From NCBI RefSeq assembly GCF_020850895.1, contig NZ_JADZDS010000051.1:1-64000 (forward strand): a DNA stretch of 64,000 nucleotides. Direction: 5' to 3'. A program made the translations under genes and the position numbers. This document shows positions 29,301 to 38,195 of the stretch, piece by piece. The notes beneath the pieces were generated by a model. It was not told the DNA's origin. It made no database searches and saw nothing but the letters and a program-made list of their open reading frames with translations. Positions within the stretch are counted from its first letter, which is position 1; each line of letters starts with the position of its first letter. The stretch is from Thermomonas sp. Lineage in GTDB: Bacteria; Pseudomonadota; Gammaproteobacteria; Xanthomonadales; Xanthomonadaceae.

Positions 29301-29687
29301 TCCCCTGACCACCACCGAACCCAGCGTGGTTGCGCCATCGGAATGGAGTTGGGCGTCGACGGTGGCGACCTGATCAAGGCCGAGGAACACGTTTTCCTCG
29401 GTGTCGGTGCCCTCGCCCGCCTTGGTGATGGTCACCGTGTACGGACCTCCCACGCGCAGGCCGCGGGCGTTGTAGCGGCCACTGGCATCGGTGGTGGCTC
29501 GGCTGACCGTGCCCGACTCGACGTGGGTGATGGTGACTTCGGCGCCGGCCACCGGCTGGCCATTGGCCCCGGTCACCAGGCCGCCCACGCCGGACGAAGT
29601 GCTCTGTGCAAACACGGGGGCCGCGGCAAGCGCGATGATCAGACCCAGTGACAGCTTCGACAGCCGGACGCGGTGCAGGTGGTTCAT
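26331..29687 (-). CDS. TonB-dependent receptor, Oar-like with N-terminal carboxypeptidase-regulatory-like domain
   Basis: Signal peptide; SSGVGGLVTGANGQPVAGAEVTITHVESGTVSRATTDASGRYNARGLRVGGPYTVTI; plug region RDRGAFSALGQNFRYNSITVDTIQAGDPFGLNDNGLP; C-terminal ...WAMRLTLRYTF. Confidence 0.93.
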   Translation of the reverse strand: MNHLHRVRLSKLSLGLIIALAAAPVFAQSTSSGVGGLVTGANGQPVAGAEVTITHVESGTVSRATTDASGRYNARGLRVGGPYTVTITKAGEGTDTEENVFLGLDQVATVDAQLHSDGATTLGSVVVRGTPNSATFASDNRGQGTNLSRAEMDRNPSPDRSIQDVVRTDPNVVVTDRDRGAFSALGQNFRYNSITVDTIQAGDPFGLNDNGLPTKGTPISQDAIQSYNISTANYDVTVRRGVGAWVNAVTKSGTNDFHGSLYYVYQNADGMIGKGGNNRSALADWRGYGRDTTWGITVGGPIVRDRLFFFLSYEEGNKTSPGSLWGPSDSNAASRVNGLTQAQLDQIISVAQGWGLDPGDNHSASTDMTSKRALVKLDWNINDYHRASFRWSRTTEVEPIITNSSASLLTLSSNWYAFDKKTTSYALSFYDDWTENFSTELSIGYNQFDQTRGPLVGGYQPEISVRLNGTDSGTMVRLGTEYSSQANVIGVKTWNAYFAGTWYLGDHVLKAGMDYQSDDYYNMFLQRYNGQYTFNSIADFLAGRWRQYQLALPAPGYTLDNVAARFRMKQYGFFVQDVWQVNDRLSVQYGLRYDLPRVNPPPTYNPCFAAAPGTLGNLGPCGLRANAANPNAATGGFGYTNATTIDGNGVLQPRLSFNYRLDTQRPTQIRGGAGLFLSNTPAVWVANPYSNNGVAVATWNINRYRLPTDPLFSADPYNQNIPGGVLTPPGLGTSSMTVNVVDPDFRLPTVAKYTLGVDRELPWWDMVATAEYQHLDVVNGIRYTDINLGAPTGILPDGRYSYAKFPYLAPGSSNTTFWNRNPSFGNTILLSNTGRGYSDNITLSLKKPFNGTWSAMLAYTWSHGTDVNPGTSSVAYSSYQNRAFVNPGDEEVGISNYSIPNRVLGRVSWQHNFFGEYATRVSAIYDGHDGAPYSWVFGNDVLGIGLGSRGLAYVPAGPDNVVWANATSAAMANSFWSYVNSNTELDGARGEVFRRNAARAPWVNQLDLSFSQEIPGFMAGHKGEIRLDIFNFLNMLNHNWGVEYRADFPLVRQFANYAGVCTVVNATCTAADIGKYIFDISNSLYNKGGVYMPDDLDVNESNNPSQRWAMRLTLRYTF

Positions 29688-29915
29688 GGCATGGCCTCAG
29701 GAATTGGAGTGGAATAAGGAAAGCCCACCGTGCGCCACTGCCGGGAGTCGCCCGACTGGCGTCGCAGGAGGAATTGAGCAAAGCCCCTACGCCGTACGCA
29801 ACGGTACGCCGTTACGGAAGTTTAACACAACCGGCCGGCGGGCCAGCACCGCCCATCGCCTTTCACGCGGATTTTGCCGACTCCGTCACACCGGTTCGGG
29901 ACAGGCGAGGCGGGC

Positions 29916-30509
29916 TCAGCCGGCGCCGTGCAGGTAACGGGCGACGCCGTCGAGGAACATCTGCACCGAGATGGCGACGATCACCATGCCCATCAGGCGC
30001 TCGACCGCGGTCAGGACCCGGGCACCGAGCAGCCGCTGCAGCCAGGGGGAGCACAGCAGGATGACGGCCGTGGCAATCCAGGCCAGGATCAAGGCCAGCA
30101 TCCATTCCCACATCCGCTCGGGCTGTTGTGTGCCCAGCAGCATCACCGCGGCCATGCCGGACGGGCCGGCGATCATCGGGATGGCCACCGGCACGATGAA
30201 CGGTTCACCGCCGGGCACCTCACCCATCACGCCTTCGGCGGTCGGGAAAATCATCCGCAGGCCAATCAGGAACAGCACGATGCCACCGGCGATCGAGACC
30301 GACTCCTGCCGAAGGTGCATCAGGTGCAGGATGTATTGCCCGCCCCAGAGGAACAGCAGCAGCACCACCAATGCGATCACCAGTTCGCGTGCGAGGATGC
30401 GGCGCTGGCGCGCGGCGGAGATCCCCTTGAACAGGCCGAGGATGACCGGGATGTTGCCGAGTGGATCGAGGATGAAGAACAGCAGCAGGGCGGCGGCGGT
30501 GATGGTCAT
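29916..30509 (-). CDS. MarC family integral membrane protein
   Basis: MTITAAALLLFFILDPLGNIPVILGLFKGISAARQRRILARELVIALVVLLLFLWGGQYILHLMHLRQESVSIAGGIVLFLIGLRMIFP; internal ATG at 30509. Confidence 0.9.
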   Translation of the reverse strand: MTITAAALLLFFILDPLGNIPVILGLFKGISAARQRRILARELVIALVVLLLFLWGGQYILHLMHLRQESVSIAGGIVLFLIGLRMIFPTAEGVMGEVPGGEPFIVPVAIPMIAGPSGMAAVMLLGTQQPERMWEWMLALILAWIATAVILLCSPWLQRLLGARVLTAVERLMGMVIVAISVQMFLDGVARYLHGAG

Positions 30510-30561
30510 TGCATGTCCCTCGCCATCGCGATCTGGCCCCGCGGCCGGGAATCTCCGGACC

Positions 30562-31326
30562 TCATGCGTCCACCGCGGCAGCGGGCACGGGTTCGCGATC
30601 CATGATCCGGCCACGCCACGGGGCGCCCGCCGCTGACAGCAAGTCCACGCAGGCCTGCGCATAATCGAACGCAGGGCGTGCCTCCGGGTCGGCATTGAGC
30701 TGGTAGGCCTTGGCACGCAAGCCGGTGCGCATCGGGCCGGGGCGCAGGCCGCTGATGCGCGTGCCCTGGGCCCCCAGCTCGGCCTGCAGCATCGGCACCA
30801 GTGCCGCTTGGGCCTGCTGGGCCAGTCCGTAGCCACCCCAGTAGGCACCGGCCGCGCCGGGCTTGCCGCGACGCTCGGGGGTATCCAGCACGAACACCGC
30901 GGCACCGGCATCGGACTTGGACAACAGCGGCAGGCAGGCCTGGGTCAGCCACCAGCGCGCGGTCAGGTCGACATGGATGGCGCGCGCAAAATCGGCTGGA
31001 TCGGTGTGCGCCAACGGAGTCAGCGCACGGAATTCGGCGGCACAGTGCAGCAGGCCATCGAGACGCCCGAATTCACCCTCGATCGCCTGCGCCAGTTGGT
31101 CGTAGTCGTCGGGTGTGGCGCCTTCCAAGTCCAGCGGATACAGCATCGGATCCGGACCAACCGCCTTGACCGCCTCGTAGACTCGATTGAGCGCGCGCAC
31201 CTTGCGCCCGAGCAGGAGCACGCTGGCGCCGGCCTCGGCGCAGGCCACTGCAGCTTCCGCGCCCAACCCGCCCGCCGCGCCCGCGACCAGGATCACCCGA
31301 TCCTGCAATGCGCCGGTATTGCTCAC
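30562..31326 (-). CDS. Short-chain dehydrogenase/reductase (YciK-like)
   Basis: RVILVAGAAGGLGAEAAVACAEAGASVLLLGRKVRALNRVYEAVKAVG...LDGLLHCAAEFRALTPLAHTDPADFARAIHVDLTARWWLTQA. Confidence 0.88.
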   Translation of the reverse strand: MSNTGALQDRVILVAGAAGGLGAEAAVACAEAGASVLLLGRKVRALNRVYEAVKAVGPDPMLYPLDLEGATPDDYDQLAQAIEGEFGRLDGLLHCAAEFRALTPLAHTDPADFARAIHVDLTARWWLTQACLPLLSKSDAGAAVFVLDTPERRGKPGAAGAYWGGYGLAQQAQAALVPMLQAELGAQGTRISGLRPGPMRTGLRAKAYQLNADPEARPAFDYAQACVDLLSAAGAPWRGRIMDREPVPAAAVDA

Positions 31327-31655
31327 GGCCTGCGCGCATCCGCCAGCAGGCGCGCCAGATCGCCGGACTCGGCCAGTTCCACGAGGATGTCGCAGCCGCC
31401 GATCAACTCACCCTGCACGAACAGCTGAGGAAAGGTGGGCCAATCGGAGAATCGCGGCAGGTTGGCGCGGATTTCCGGATCTTCAAGCACGTTGACGGTG
31501 TACAGCGGATCGGCGCCGGCATCACGCAGGGCCTGCACGGCCCTGCTGGAGAACCCGCACATCGGGAACTCCGGCGTGCCCTTCATGAACAACACGATGG
31601 TGTGGCTGTCGATTTCGGCGCGGATGCGCTCTTCCACGGTCGGCACCGGTGACAC
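31323..31655 (-). CDS. grxD: Monothiol glutaredoxin, Grx4 family
   Basis: [42 protein letters not shown]...[40 protein letters not shown]. Confidence 0.95.
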   Translation of the reverse strand: MSPVPTVEERIRAEIDSHTIVLFMKGTPEFPMCGFSSRAVQALRDAGADPLYTVNVLEDPEIRANLPRFSDWPTFPQLFVQGELIGGCDILVELAESGDLARLLADARRP

Positions 31656-31781
31656 TCCTGCTGGGTTGCGGCTGGTCGCTTCACGAAGCGACGACGCGAG
31701 GGTTCGCTACAATCGCCCATTGTAATGCGTCAGGCGGCCGCGGCCGTACTGCCCTTCTGTTCCGTCTCGGAGATCCGACCC

Positions 31782-32360
31782 ATGGCCATCGAACTGCCCG
31801 CCCTGCCGTATGCCAACAACGCACTGGAACCGCACATCTCGGCGGAAACCATCGACTACCACTACGGCAAGCACCACCAGGGCTATGTCACCAACCTCAA
31901 CAAGATGATCGAGGGGACCGAGTTCGCCAACCTGGACTTGGTCGCGATCGTCCGCAAGTCGCAAGGCGGGATGTTCAACAACGCTGCCCAGGTGTGGAAC
32001 CACAGCTTCTACTGGAACTGCCTGTCGCCCACCGGTGGCGGCGAACCGGCCGGCACGCTGCGTGATGCGATCGACGCCGCGTTCGGCAGCTTCGCCAAAT
32101 TCAAGGAGGAGTTCACCAAGACCGCGGTGGGCACCTTCGGCTCTGGCTGGGCGTGGTTGGTGCAGCGCCCGGACGGCGCGCTGGCACTGGTGAGCACACC
32201 CAACGCCGCGACCCCGCTCACCGGCGAGGACACCCCGCTGTTGACCTGCGACGTGTGGGAGCACGCCTACTACATCGATTACCGCAACGCCCGCCCGAAG
32301 TACCTCGAGGCGTTCTGGAACCTGGTGAACTGGGAGTTCGCGGCGGCGCAGATGAAATAA
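31782..32360 (+). CDS. sodB: Superoxide dismutase [Fe]
   Basis: [43 protein letters not shown]...[20 protein letters not shown]...[11 protein letters not shown]...[31 protein letters not shown]. Confidence 0.95.
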   Translation: MAIELPALPYANNALEPHISAETIDYHYGKHHQGYVTNLNKMIEGTEFANLDLVAIVRKSQGGMFNNAAQVWNHSFYWNCLSPTGGGEPAGTLRDAIDAAFGSFAKFKEEFTKTAVGTFGSGWAWLVQRPDGALALVSTPNAATPLTGEDTPLLTCDVWEHAYYIDYRNARPKYLEAFWNLVNWEFAAAQMK

Positions 32361-32489
32361 GGGAATCTCGAATTACCTCGGATATCTGGCTCGAGGCTCC
32401 AGTGAGCATCTTCAAGTCATTGAATTCAAAGGCAATGGATTCCCGCTTTCGCGGGAATGACGAGCAAAAACCAGTTATTCGAGGTTCCC
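32361..32489. mobile_element. Putative MITE-like non-autonomous element
   Basis: Terminal inverted repeats GGGAATCTCGAATTAC / GGGAACCTCGAATAAC (14/16), flanked by direct ATAA (32357-32360 and 32490-32493); carries an internal REP-like palindrome. Confidence 0.6.
32435..32465. repeat. REP-like palindromic repeat copy
   Basis: atggattcccgctttcgcgggaatgacgagc. Confidence 0.75.
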
Positions 32490-32518
32490 ATAAGTCACAG
32501 CTGCGATCGTGCTTGGGC

Positions 32519-32543
32519 AAACGGCCGGGGCAACCCGGCCGTT
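32519..32543. terminator. Hairpin between convergent sodB and purK
   Basis: aaacggccggggcaacccggccgtt: long GC stem with GCAA loop. Confidence 0.7.
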
Positions 32544-32567
32544 GTCCTTGGAGCGTTCCTCCGCGGA

Positions 32568-33707
32568 TCAGGCGAGGCTGGCAATCACCGGCGCCACCTG
32601 CGCCTGCCGGCCCAGCGCCACACCGACGCGCTGCAGGGCGGCCACCAGCGCTTCGTGGCTGTTGACGCGCACACTGGCATGCCCAACCTTGCGGCCCGGC
32701 CGCGGCGACTTGCCGTAGTCGTGCCAGTGGCCTCCGGCCTCGCGCATGAGCGGCACCGGATCCGGCAGTTCACCCAGCCAGTTGAGCATGCAGGAAACTC
32801 CCAGTGCGCCGGTGTCACCCAGCGGCATGCCGAGCACGGCGCGCAGGTGGTTCTCGAACTGGCTGGTCTGGCTGCCTTCGATGGTCCAGTGCCCTGAGTT
32901 GTGCACGCGCGGAGCCATTTCGTTGGCCAACAGTTCACCATCACGGCAAAACAGCTCCAGCGCCAGCACGCCGACGTAATCGAGTGCCTCGGCAAGGCGC
33001 CGCGCATGATCCAGCGCAACCGCGTGCAGCGCCGCGTCGACCGGCGCAGGCGCAAGGCTCGCCGACAGCACGCCCTCGTCATGCCAATTGCGTGCCAGCG
33101 GCCAGGCGTGGAACGCGCCGTCACGACCACGCACGGCGATCACCGACAGTTCGCACTGGAAAGCGACGTGGCCCTCGAGGATCAATCCGGTGGTTGCCGC
33201 CTGCGGCCCCAGCGCCGCCCACGCCGCACCGATATCCTCCGTCGCGCGGATGCGGAACTGGCCCTTGCCGTCGTAGCCGAGGCGCCGCGTCTTGAGGATG
33301 CAGGGGATGCCGATTTTCATCACCGCGTCCTGCAGCGCGGCCTCCGAATCGACATCCGCAAACGGTGCGACCGGAATGCCGAGGTCGCGGAACAGGTTCT
33401 TTTCGGAGAGTCGGTCCTGCGCCACCGCCAGCGCCTGCGGCGGCGGGAACACCGGCACCCGGGCAGCCAGCCAGTCGGCGGCCTGTGCGGGCACGTTCTC
33501 GAAATCGAAGGTCGCCACATCCACGCCATCGATGAAACGGGCCAGCGTGCCTTCGTCGGCGTACTCGCCCACGGTCAGTGGTGCCACCTGGCCGGCGCAG
33601 GCGTCGGCGGCAGGATCAAGCACTTTGAAGCGCAGCCCGAGCGGGGCACCGGCAAGGACCAGCATGCGGGCCAGTTGCCCGCCGCCGAGGATGCCAACCG
33701 TTTTCAT
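32568..33707 (-). CDS. purK: 5-(carboxyamino)imidazole ribonucleotide synthase
   Basis: [32 protein letters not shown]...[17 protein letters not shown]...[43 protein letters not shown]. Confidence 0.96.
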   Translation of the reverse strand: MKTVGILGGGQLARMLVLAGAPLGLRFKVLDPAADACAGQVAPLTVGEYADEGTLARFIDGVDVATFDFENVPAQAADWLAARVPVFPPPQALAVAQDRLSEKNLFRDLGIPVAPFADVDSEAALQDAVMKIGIPCILKTRRLGYDGKGQFRIRATEDIGAAWAALGPQAATTGLILEGHVAFQCELSVIAVRGRDGAFHAWPLARNWHDEGVLSASLAPAPVDAALHAVALDHARRLAEALDYVGVLALELFCRDGELLANEMAPRVHNSGHWTIEGSQTSQFENHLRAVLGMPLGDTGALGVSCMLNWLGELPDPVPLMREAGGHWHDYGKSPRPGRKVGHASVRVNSHEALVAALQRVGVALGRQAQVAPVIASLA

Positions 33708-34234
33708 GCGCGCGGGTCGTCGTTGTCCACCACATCGCGGGTCTGCCGGTCGCGGAACGCGGCGAGCGCTTCGGCAATCGCAGGATGGTCGCTGGCCAGC
33801 ATTGCCGCGGCGAACAGTGCAGCATTGGCGGCCCCGGCCTGGCCAATCGCGAAGGTCGCCACCGGCACCCCGGCCGGCATCTGCACGATGGAGAGCAACG
33901 AGTCCATGCCGTTCAGGGCCTTGCTCTGCACCGGCACCCCCAGCACCGGCACCGCGGTCTTGGCCGCCAGCATGCCGGGCAGGTGGGCCGCGCCGCCGGC
34001 ACCGGCGATGATCGCGCGCAGTCCGCGCGACCCAGCGGAGTCGGCATAGGCGAACAGCACGTCCGGCGTGCGATGCGCTGACACCACCCGCACCTCGTGC
34101 GGCACGCCCAAGCTCGCCAATAGGTGCGCGGCGCGCTCCATCGTTTCCCAGTCGGAGCGCGAACCCATGACGATACCGACCAGCGGGACCGGAGAGGTGG
34201 GTATCGTTTCAGTCATGGCGGCATCGTTCGTCAA
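33704..34234 (-). CDS. purE: 5-(carboxyamino)imidazole ribonucleotide mutase
   Basis: [113 protein letters not shown]. Confidence 0.96.
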   Translation of the reverse strand: MTNDAAMTETIPTSPVPLVGIVMGSRSDWETMERAAHLLASLGVPHEVRVVSAHRTPDVLFAYADSAGSRGLRAIIAGAGGAAHLPGMLAAKTAVPVLGVPVQSKALNGMDSLLSIVQMPAGVPVATFAIGQAGAANAALFAAAMLASDHPAIAEALAAFRDRQTRDVVDNDDPRA

Positions 34235-34343
34235 ATCGGCATTCTAGCGCTTCGCGGCCAGTCGTTCGCCTTGCCCGGACCGGCTTGCCACCGGATGCTA
34301 CCCTTGCAGGTTCTGGAACCCGTTTGCGGTTACCGCGCACTGC

Positions 34344-34613
34344 ATGGATCGGAAACTGCTCGACATCCTGGTCTGCCCCATCACCCGGCAACCGCTGGCG
34401 TTACTGGACGCGTCGGGCTTGGAGGCACTGAACCGCGCCATCGTCACCGGCTGCGTCCTGCGCAGCGACGGCAGCCCGCAGCGGGGACCACTGCACGCCG
34501 CCCTGGTGACCCGGGACCGCAAGACCGTGTATCGGATCGAAGACGACATCCCGATGCTGTGTGCGGAAGACGCGCTGGCCACGGCCCAGGTCGAAGGGTT
34601 CCCAACGGCATGA
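34344..34613 (+). CDS. Trm112-like/UPF0434 family protein
   Basis: MDRKLLDILVCPITRQPLALL...VYRIEDDIPMLCAEDALA. Confidence 0.85.
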   Translation: MDRKLLDILVCPITRQPLALLDASGLEALNRAIVTGCVLRSDGSPQRGPLHAALVTRDRKTVYRIEDDIPMLCAEDALATAQVEGFPTA

Positions 34614-35464
34614 GTGCGATCCCAACGCCGCCTGCCGACACGATTGCCCGCGATGTCGCCTCCGCCTTGGCCGAGGACCTCGGTCCGGGCGATGCCACGG
34701 CAGCCTTGGTGAACGACGGTCCGGATCGCGCTCACCTGCTGTGCAAGGAGACGTGCGTCATCGCCGGGCGGCCGTGGTTCGACGCCTGCCATCGTGCGCT
34801 GGATCCCGAGGTTCGCATCGACTGGCACTGCGCCGAAGGCGATGCGATCCATCCCGGCACCGTGGTCGCCACGCTCACGGGACGCCGGCGCGCCTTGGTC
34901 AGCGCCGAGCGCGCCTCGCTGAACTTCCTGCAAACCCTGTCCGGCACGGCCACCGTCACTGCGCGCTATGTGGCCGCCGTGCACGGCACCCGCGCACGCA
35001 TCCTCGACACCCGCAAGACCCTGCCCGGCCTGCGGGTGGCACAGAAATACGCGGTCCGCGTGGGCGGCGGCGACAACCACCGCATTGGCCTGTTCGATGC
35101 GGTGATGCTGAAGGAAAACCATATCCGTGCGTTCGGCTCGGTGGCTTCAGCCATCGCGCGTGCGCGCGCGTTGCACCCGGACTTGCCGCTGATCGTCGAA
35201 GTGGAGACGCTGGACCAACTGCGCGATGCCCTCACCTGCGGCTGCACGCGGATCCTGATCGACGATTTCGACGCCCCCACCCGGCGCGAAGCAGTGCGGA
35301 TGGCGAGCTCGACCCCGTTCGACGGCCGCATCCCGCTGGAGGTGTCCGGTGGGGTCGATCTGGACGGCGTGCGCGCCATCGCCGAAGACGGGGTGGACTG
35401 CATCTCGATCGGCGCGTTGACCAAGCACGTCCACGCCATCGATTTTTCGCTCAAGTTGGGCTGA
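34610..35464 (+). CDS. nadC: Nicotinate-nucleotide diphosphorylase (carboxylating)
   Basis: DVASALAEDLGPGDATAALV...RASLNFLQTLSGTATVTARYV...ARILDTRKTLPGLRVAQKYAVRVGGGDNHRIGLFDAVMLKENHI...LEVSGGVDLDGVRAIAEDGVDCISIGALTKHV. Confidence 0.96.
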   Translation: MSAIPTPPADTIARDVASALAEDLGPGDATAALVNDGPDRAHLLCKETCVIAGRPWFDACHRALDPEVRIDWHCAEGDAIHPGTVVATLTGRRRALVSAERASLNFLQTLSGTATVTARYVAAVHGTRARILDTRKTLPGLRVAQKYAVRVGGGDNHRIGLFDAVMLKENHIRAFGSVASAIARARALHPDLPLIVEVETLDQLRDALTCGCTRILIDDFDAPTRREAVRMASSTPFDGRIPLEVSGGVDLDGVRAIAEDGVDCISIGALTKHVHAIDFSLKLG

Positions 35465-35545
35465 GTCCGTCGCTTTTCCGGCACGGACTTCAGTCGTCCT
35501 CCCGACCCGCTTGCAAGTGCCCTGCGTGGCCACCACAGTAAAGGC

Positions 35546-35881
35546 ATGCCTACCCTGCTCATCCTGATGATCATCGGTGCAGCGGCGTTCTTCTTCTTCA
35601 CCGCCGCCCGCGCCGCCGCCGAACGCGCGGCCGAGATCGGCCGTGACGCCTGCGCCGCGGCGGGCGTGCAGTGGCTGGACCAATCGGTGCACGCCTCCGG
35701 GCTGCGCCTGCGCCGCAAGCCGGATGGTTGGCTGGGGCTGGAGCGGCGGTTCCGCTTCGAATACTCGGAAGACGGCCACGATCGCCACATCGGCCAGTTG
35801 ATCCTGCTGGACGGACGCCTGGTTGGTTTCATCGGCCCGACCCGCGCCGCCCGGGACGTGATCCAGAACTTGCCCGGTTAG
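35546..35881 (+). CDS. DUF3301 domain-containing protein
   Basis: MPTLLILMIIGAAAFFFFTAARAAAERAAEIGRDACAAAGVQWLDQSVHASGLRLRRKPDGWLGLERRFRFEYSEDGHDRHIGQLILLDGRLV. Confidence 0.85.
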   Translation: MPTLLILMIIGAAAFFFFTAARAAAERAAEIGRDACAAAGVQWLDQSVHASGLRLRRKPDGWLGLERRFRFEYSEDGHDRHIGQLILLDGRLVGFIGPTRAARDVIQNLPG

Positions 35882-35908
35882 GTCAACGCGAATTCAGTCG
35901 GCGTTGCC

Positions 35909-36035
35909 TGCCGACCATGGATGGTCGGCCGCGCATCGATCACCGATGTGATTGATCCGCGTGAGCTGCGTTCGGGCATGCACCGGACGCCGCGTGTGCT
36001 GACACGTCCAGGAGGGACTTGCTTCAGCATTGCCT
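35909..36035 (+). repeat. Dispersed intergenic element, copy B, with upstream palindrome
   Basis: gccgaccatggatggtcggc palindrome near 35910-35928, then gtgagctgcgttcgggcatgcaccggacgccgcgtgtgctgacacgtccaggagggacttgcttcagcattgcc matching copy A. Confidence 0.7.
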
Positions 36036-36312
36036 TGGGGAAGGTGGACAACGCCATCCGGGCATTGTCGGCCCACGCCATCCATGCGGGTTGCAGGCGT
36101 GGCTGTCGTCAAACCCCTGCATTGCACGGAAACCCGCTCACCCGCCTGCGGCACTGCCGTGCAGATTGGGCAGCGGCAACGGGTTGCGGCAGGCAATGCA
36201 TCCCGGCAAGAACACCTGTACCGCGCCCGACCGAGCCCATTCCACAGCTTCCACGCCCGGGCCGGACGCACGATAAACTAGCCGCCATGCCTGCTCGCAA
36301 GACCCCCCGCTG

Positions 36313-37680
36313 ATGCCACTGCGCCGATACCTCGGTGCCGTGGTTGCCTGTGCGCTGTTGCTTCCCGGACCGACCGTACATGCGGGGCCCGGCGTGGTCT
36401 GCAAGCGCGTGAATGAACAGGGTGTCACCGAATACAAGAACATGCCCCGCTGCGGGAATGGCTGGGTGGTGGCCGCGCAGTACCAGCCCGATCCAGTGGC
36501 GCCACCGCCGCCGGCCGCGCCCCAAGCAGTCCCGATTCCGCCTCCCGGGACCGCACCGGCCCCAGACGCACCGCCCCTTGCCAACGCTGCGCCAGGCGCA
36601 GGTCCCATCCTGCAGGACTTCGGTGATCCAAACGCCGCCGCAGTGCTGGCGCTGCTGCGATCGGGCGCAGGAGGGGCGCACTTCAGCTACCTGCAGATCG
36701 GCGATTCCCATACCGCAGGTGACTTCCTGACCGAACGACTGCGCCTGCGCCTGCAGCAGTTGCTGGGTGACGGCGGAATCGGCTGGGTGACACCCATCCA
36801 GATCCCCGGCCAGCGGTTGGCCCGAATCACCGTCAGCCAGACCGGCTGGCAACTGATCAGCAGCCGCACCTCCGGTCCCGGCTATGACTATCCGTTCGGC
36901 GGATTCATCGCCCAGATGACCACGCCGTTCGCGATGCTGACGCTGAAGCCCCGTTACGCCACGCCGCGACAGGCGATCACCCTGCTGATCCGGCAAGGAC
37001 CGATGGACGCGCCGCTGACCGTCACCGACGCCAGCGGCCGGAGGCAGACGGTGCAAAGCCCGTACCTCGACAGTCAGTGGCATCCGGTGGCGTTCGAAGC
37101 CGACCTGCCGATCACGGTCAGCGCGGCAATCAGCCCGCAGACCGCGATCGGTGGCTGGTGGATGCAGTCCGCCAATGGCCGTGGCGCCGTGGTTTCGGCG
37201 GTTGGCATCAATGGCTCCGAACTCGAGCAGTGGAACCGCTGGCGCAATGGCTGGATGGACGACCTCGAGCCCGCCCGTCCGGATTTGGTGGCCTTGGCCT
37301 ATGGCACCAATGAGGCCTTCCGCACCACGCTCGACCCCGAAACCCTCCGTTCCACCCTGACTGCGGCGGTCACCCGACTGCGGCAGCGCTTCCCGGGCAG
37401 CGCGATCCTGATCCTCGGTGCACCGGAATCACTGAAGAGTGGCGCCGGGCAATGCGGGGTGCGTGCAGTCGGACTGGACGCCGTGCAGGCAGTCCAGCGT
37501 GCGGTCGCCCAACAACAGCACACGCTGTACTGGGACTGGCAGCAGGCGATGGGTGGCCAGTGCAGCATGACCAGCTGGATGGCGCGCGGGCTGGCGCGGC
37601 GCGACGGCGTGCATTTCAGCCGCGAGGGTTACGAAGCGCTGGCTGATAACCTGTTTTCCGGGCTGAACCAACAGCAGTGA
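36313..37680 (+). CDS. Secreted SGNH/GDSL-hydrolase family protein
   Basis: Signal peptide; VVCKRVNEQGVTEYKNMPRCGNGW (DUF4124-like); FSYLQIGDSHTAGDFLTERLR (GDSH); LVALAYGTNEAF; DGVHFSREGYEALA (DxxH). Confidence 0.85.
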   Translation: MPLRRYLGAVVACALLLPGPTVHAGPGVVCKRVNEQGVTEYKNMPRCGNGWVVAAQYQPDPVAPPPPAAPQAVPIPPPGTAPAPDAPPLANAAPGAGPILQDFGDPNAAAVLALLRSGAGGAHFSYLQIGDSHTAGDFLTERLRLRLQQLLGDGGIGWVTPIQIPGQRLARITVSQTGWQLISSRTSGPGYDYPFGGFIAQMTTPFAMLTLKPRYATPRQAITLLIRQGPMDAPLTVTDASGRRQTVQSPYLDSQWHPVAFEADLPITVSAAISPQTAIGGWWMQSANGRGAVVSAVGINGSELEQWNRWRNGWMDDLEPARPDLVALAYGTNEAFRTTLDPETLRSTLTAAVTRLRQRFPGSAILILGAPESLKSGAGQCGVRAVGLDAVQAVQRAVAQQQHTLYWDWQQAMGGQCSMTSWMARGLARRDGVHFSREGYEALADNLFSGLNQQQ

Positions 37681-37714
37681 TCCGTCGCAGCGGCGCAGTC
37701 CCGATGCGCGCCCG

Positions 37715-38188
37715 TTATTTCACGATCCGCAGATGCCCGCCCCGCTTGGGCGGATCGGGCGCGTCATCCGGTCCACCCGGACGCGAATCGTCGTCCACGG
37801 CTGATGCCCCGGGCTTCGGATCAGGACCCGGCTGGTTCGTGTCAGGTGCCGGGTTCGGATCCTCGGGAAGTGCCATGCCCATCCCGCTTTCGCGCGCATA
37901 GACCGCAACCACCGCCGCCATCGGGATCACCACGCTCTGCGAAACCCCGCCGAAACGTGCGGAAAAGCGCAGCCCATCGTTGTCCATCGCCAGTTTGGCC
38001 ACCGCGCGATCGGCGATGTTGAGCACCACCTGCCCATCCTTGATCGTGTGCGTGGGCACCCGCACGCCCGGGACACCGGCGTTGACCAGCACGTGCGGGG
38101 TCATGCCGTTGTCGACGATCCATTCGTACAGTGCCCGCAGCAGGTACGGCCGCTGGCTGGTCATCAACGGGATCGGCGGCTCCCCCAT
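37715..38188 (-). CDS. sspB: ClpXP protease specificity-enhancing factor
   Basis: MTSQRPYLLRALYEWIVDNGMTPHVLVNAGVPGVRVPTHTIKDGQVVLNIADRAVAKLAMDNDGLRFSARFGGVSQSVVIPMAAVVAVYARESG. Confidence 0.95.
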   Translation of the reverse strand: MGEPPIPLMTSQRPYLLRALYEWIVDNGMTPHVLVNAGVPGVRVPTHTIKDGQVVLNIADRAVAKLAMDNDGLRFSARFGGVSQSVVIPMAAVVAVYARESGMGMALPEDPNPAPDTNQPGPDPKPGASAVDDDSRPGGPDDAPDPPKRGGHLRIVK

Positions 38189-38195
38189 CGCAGGC

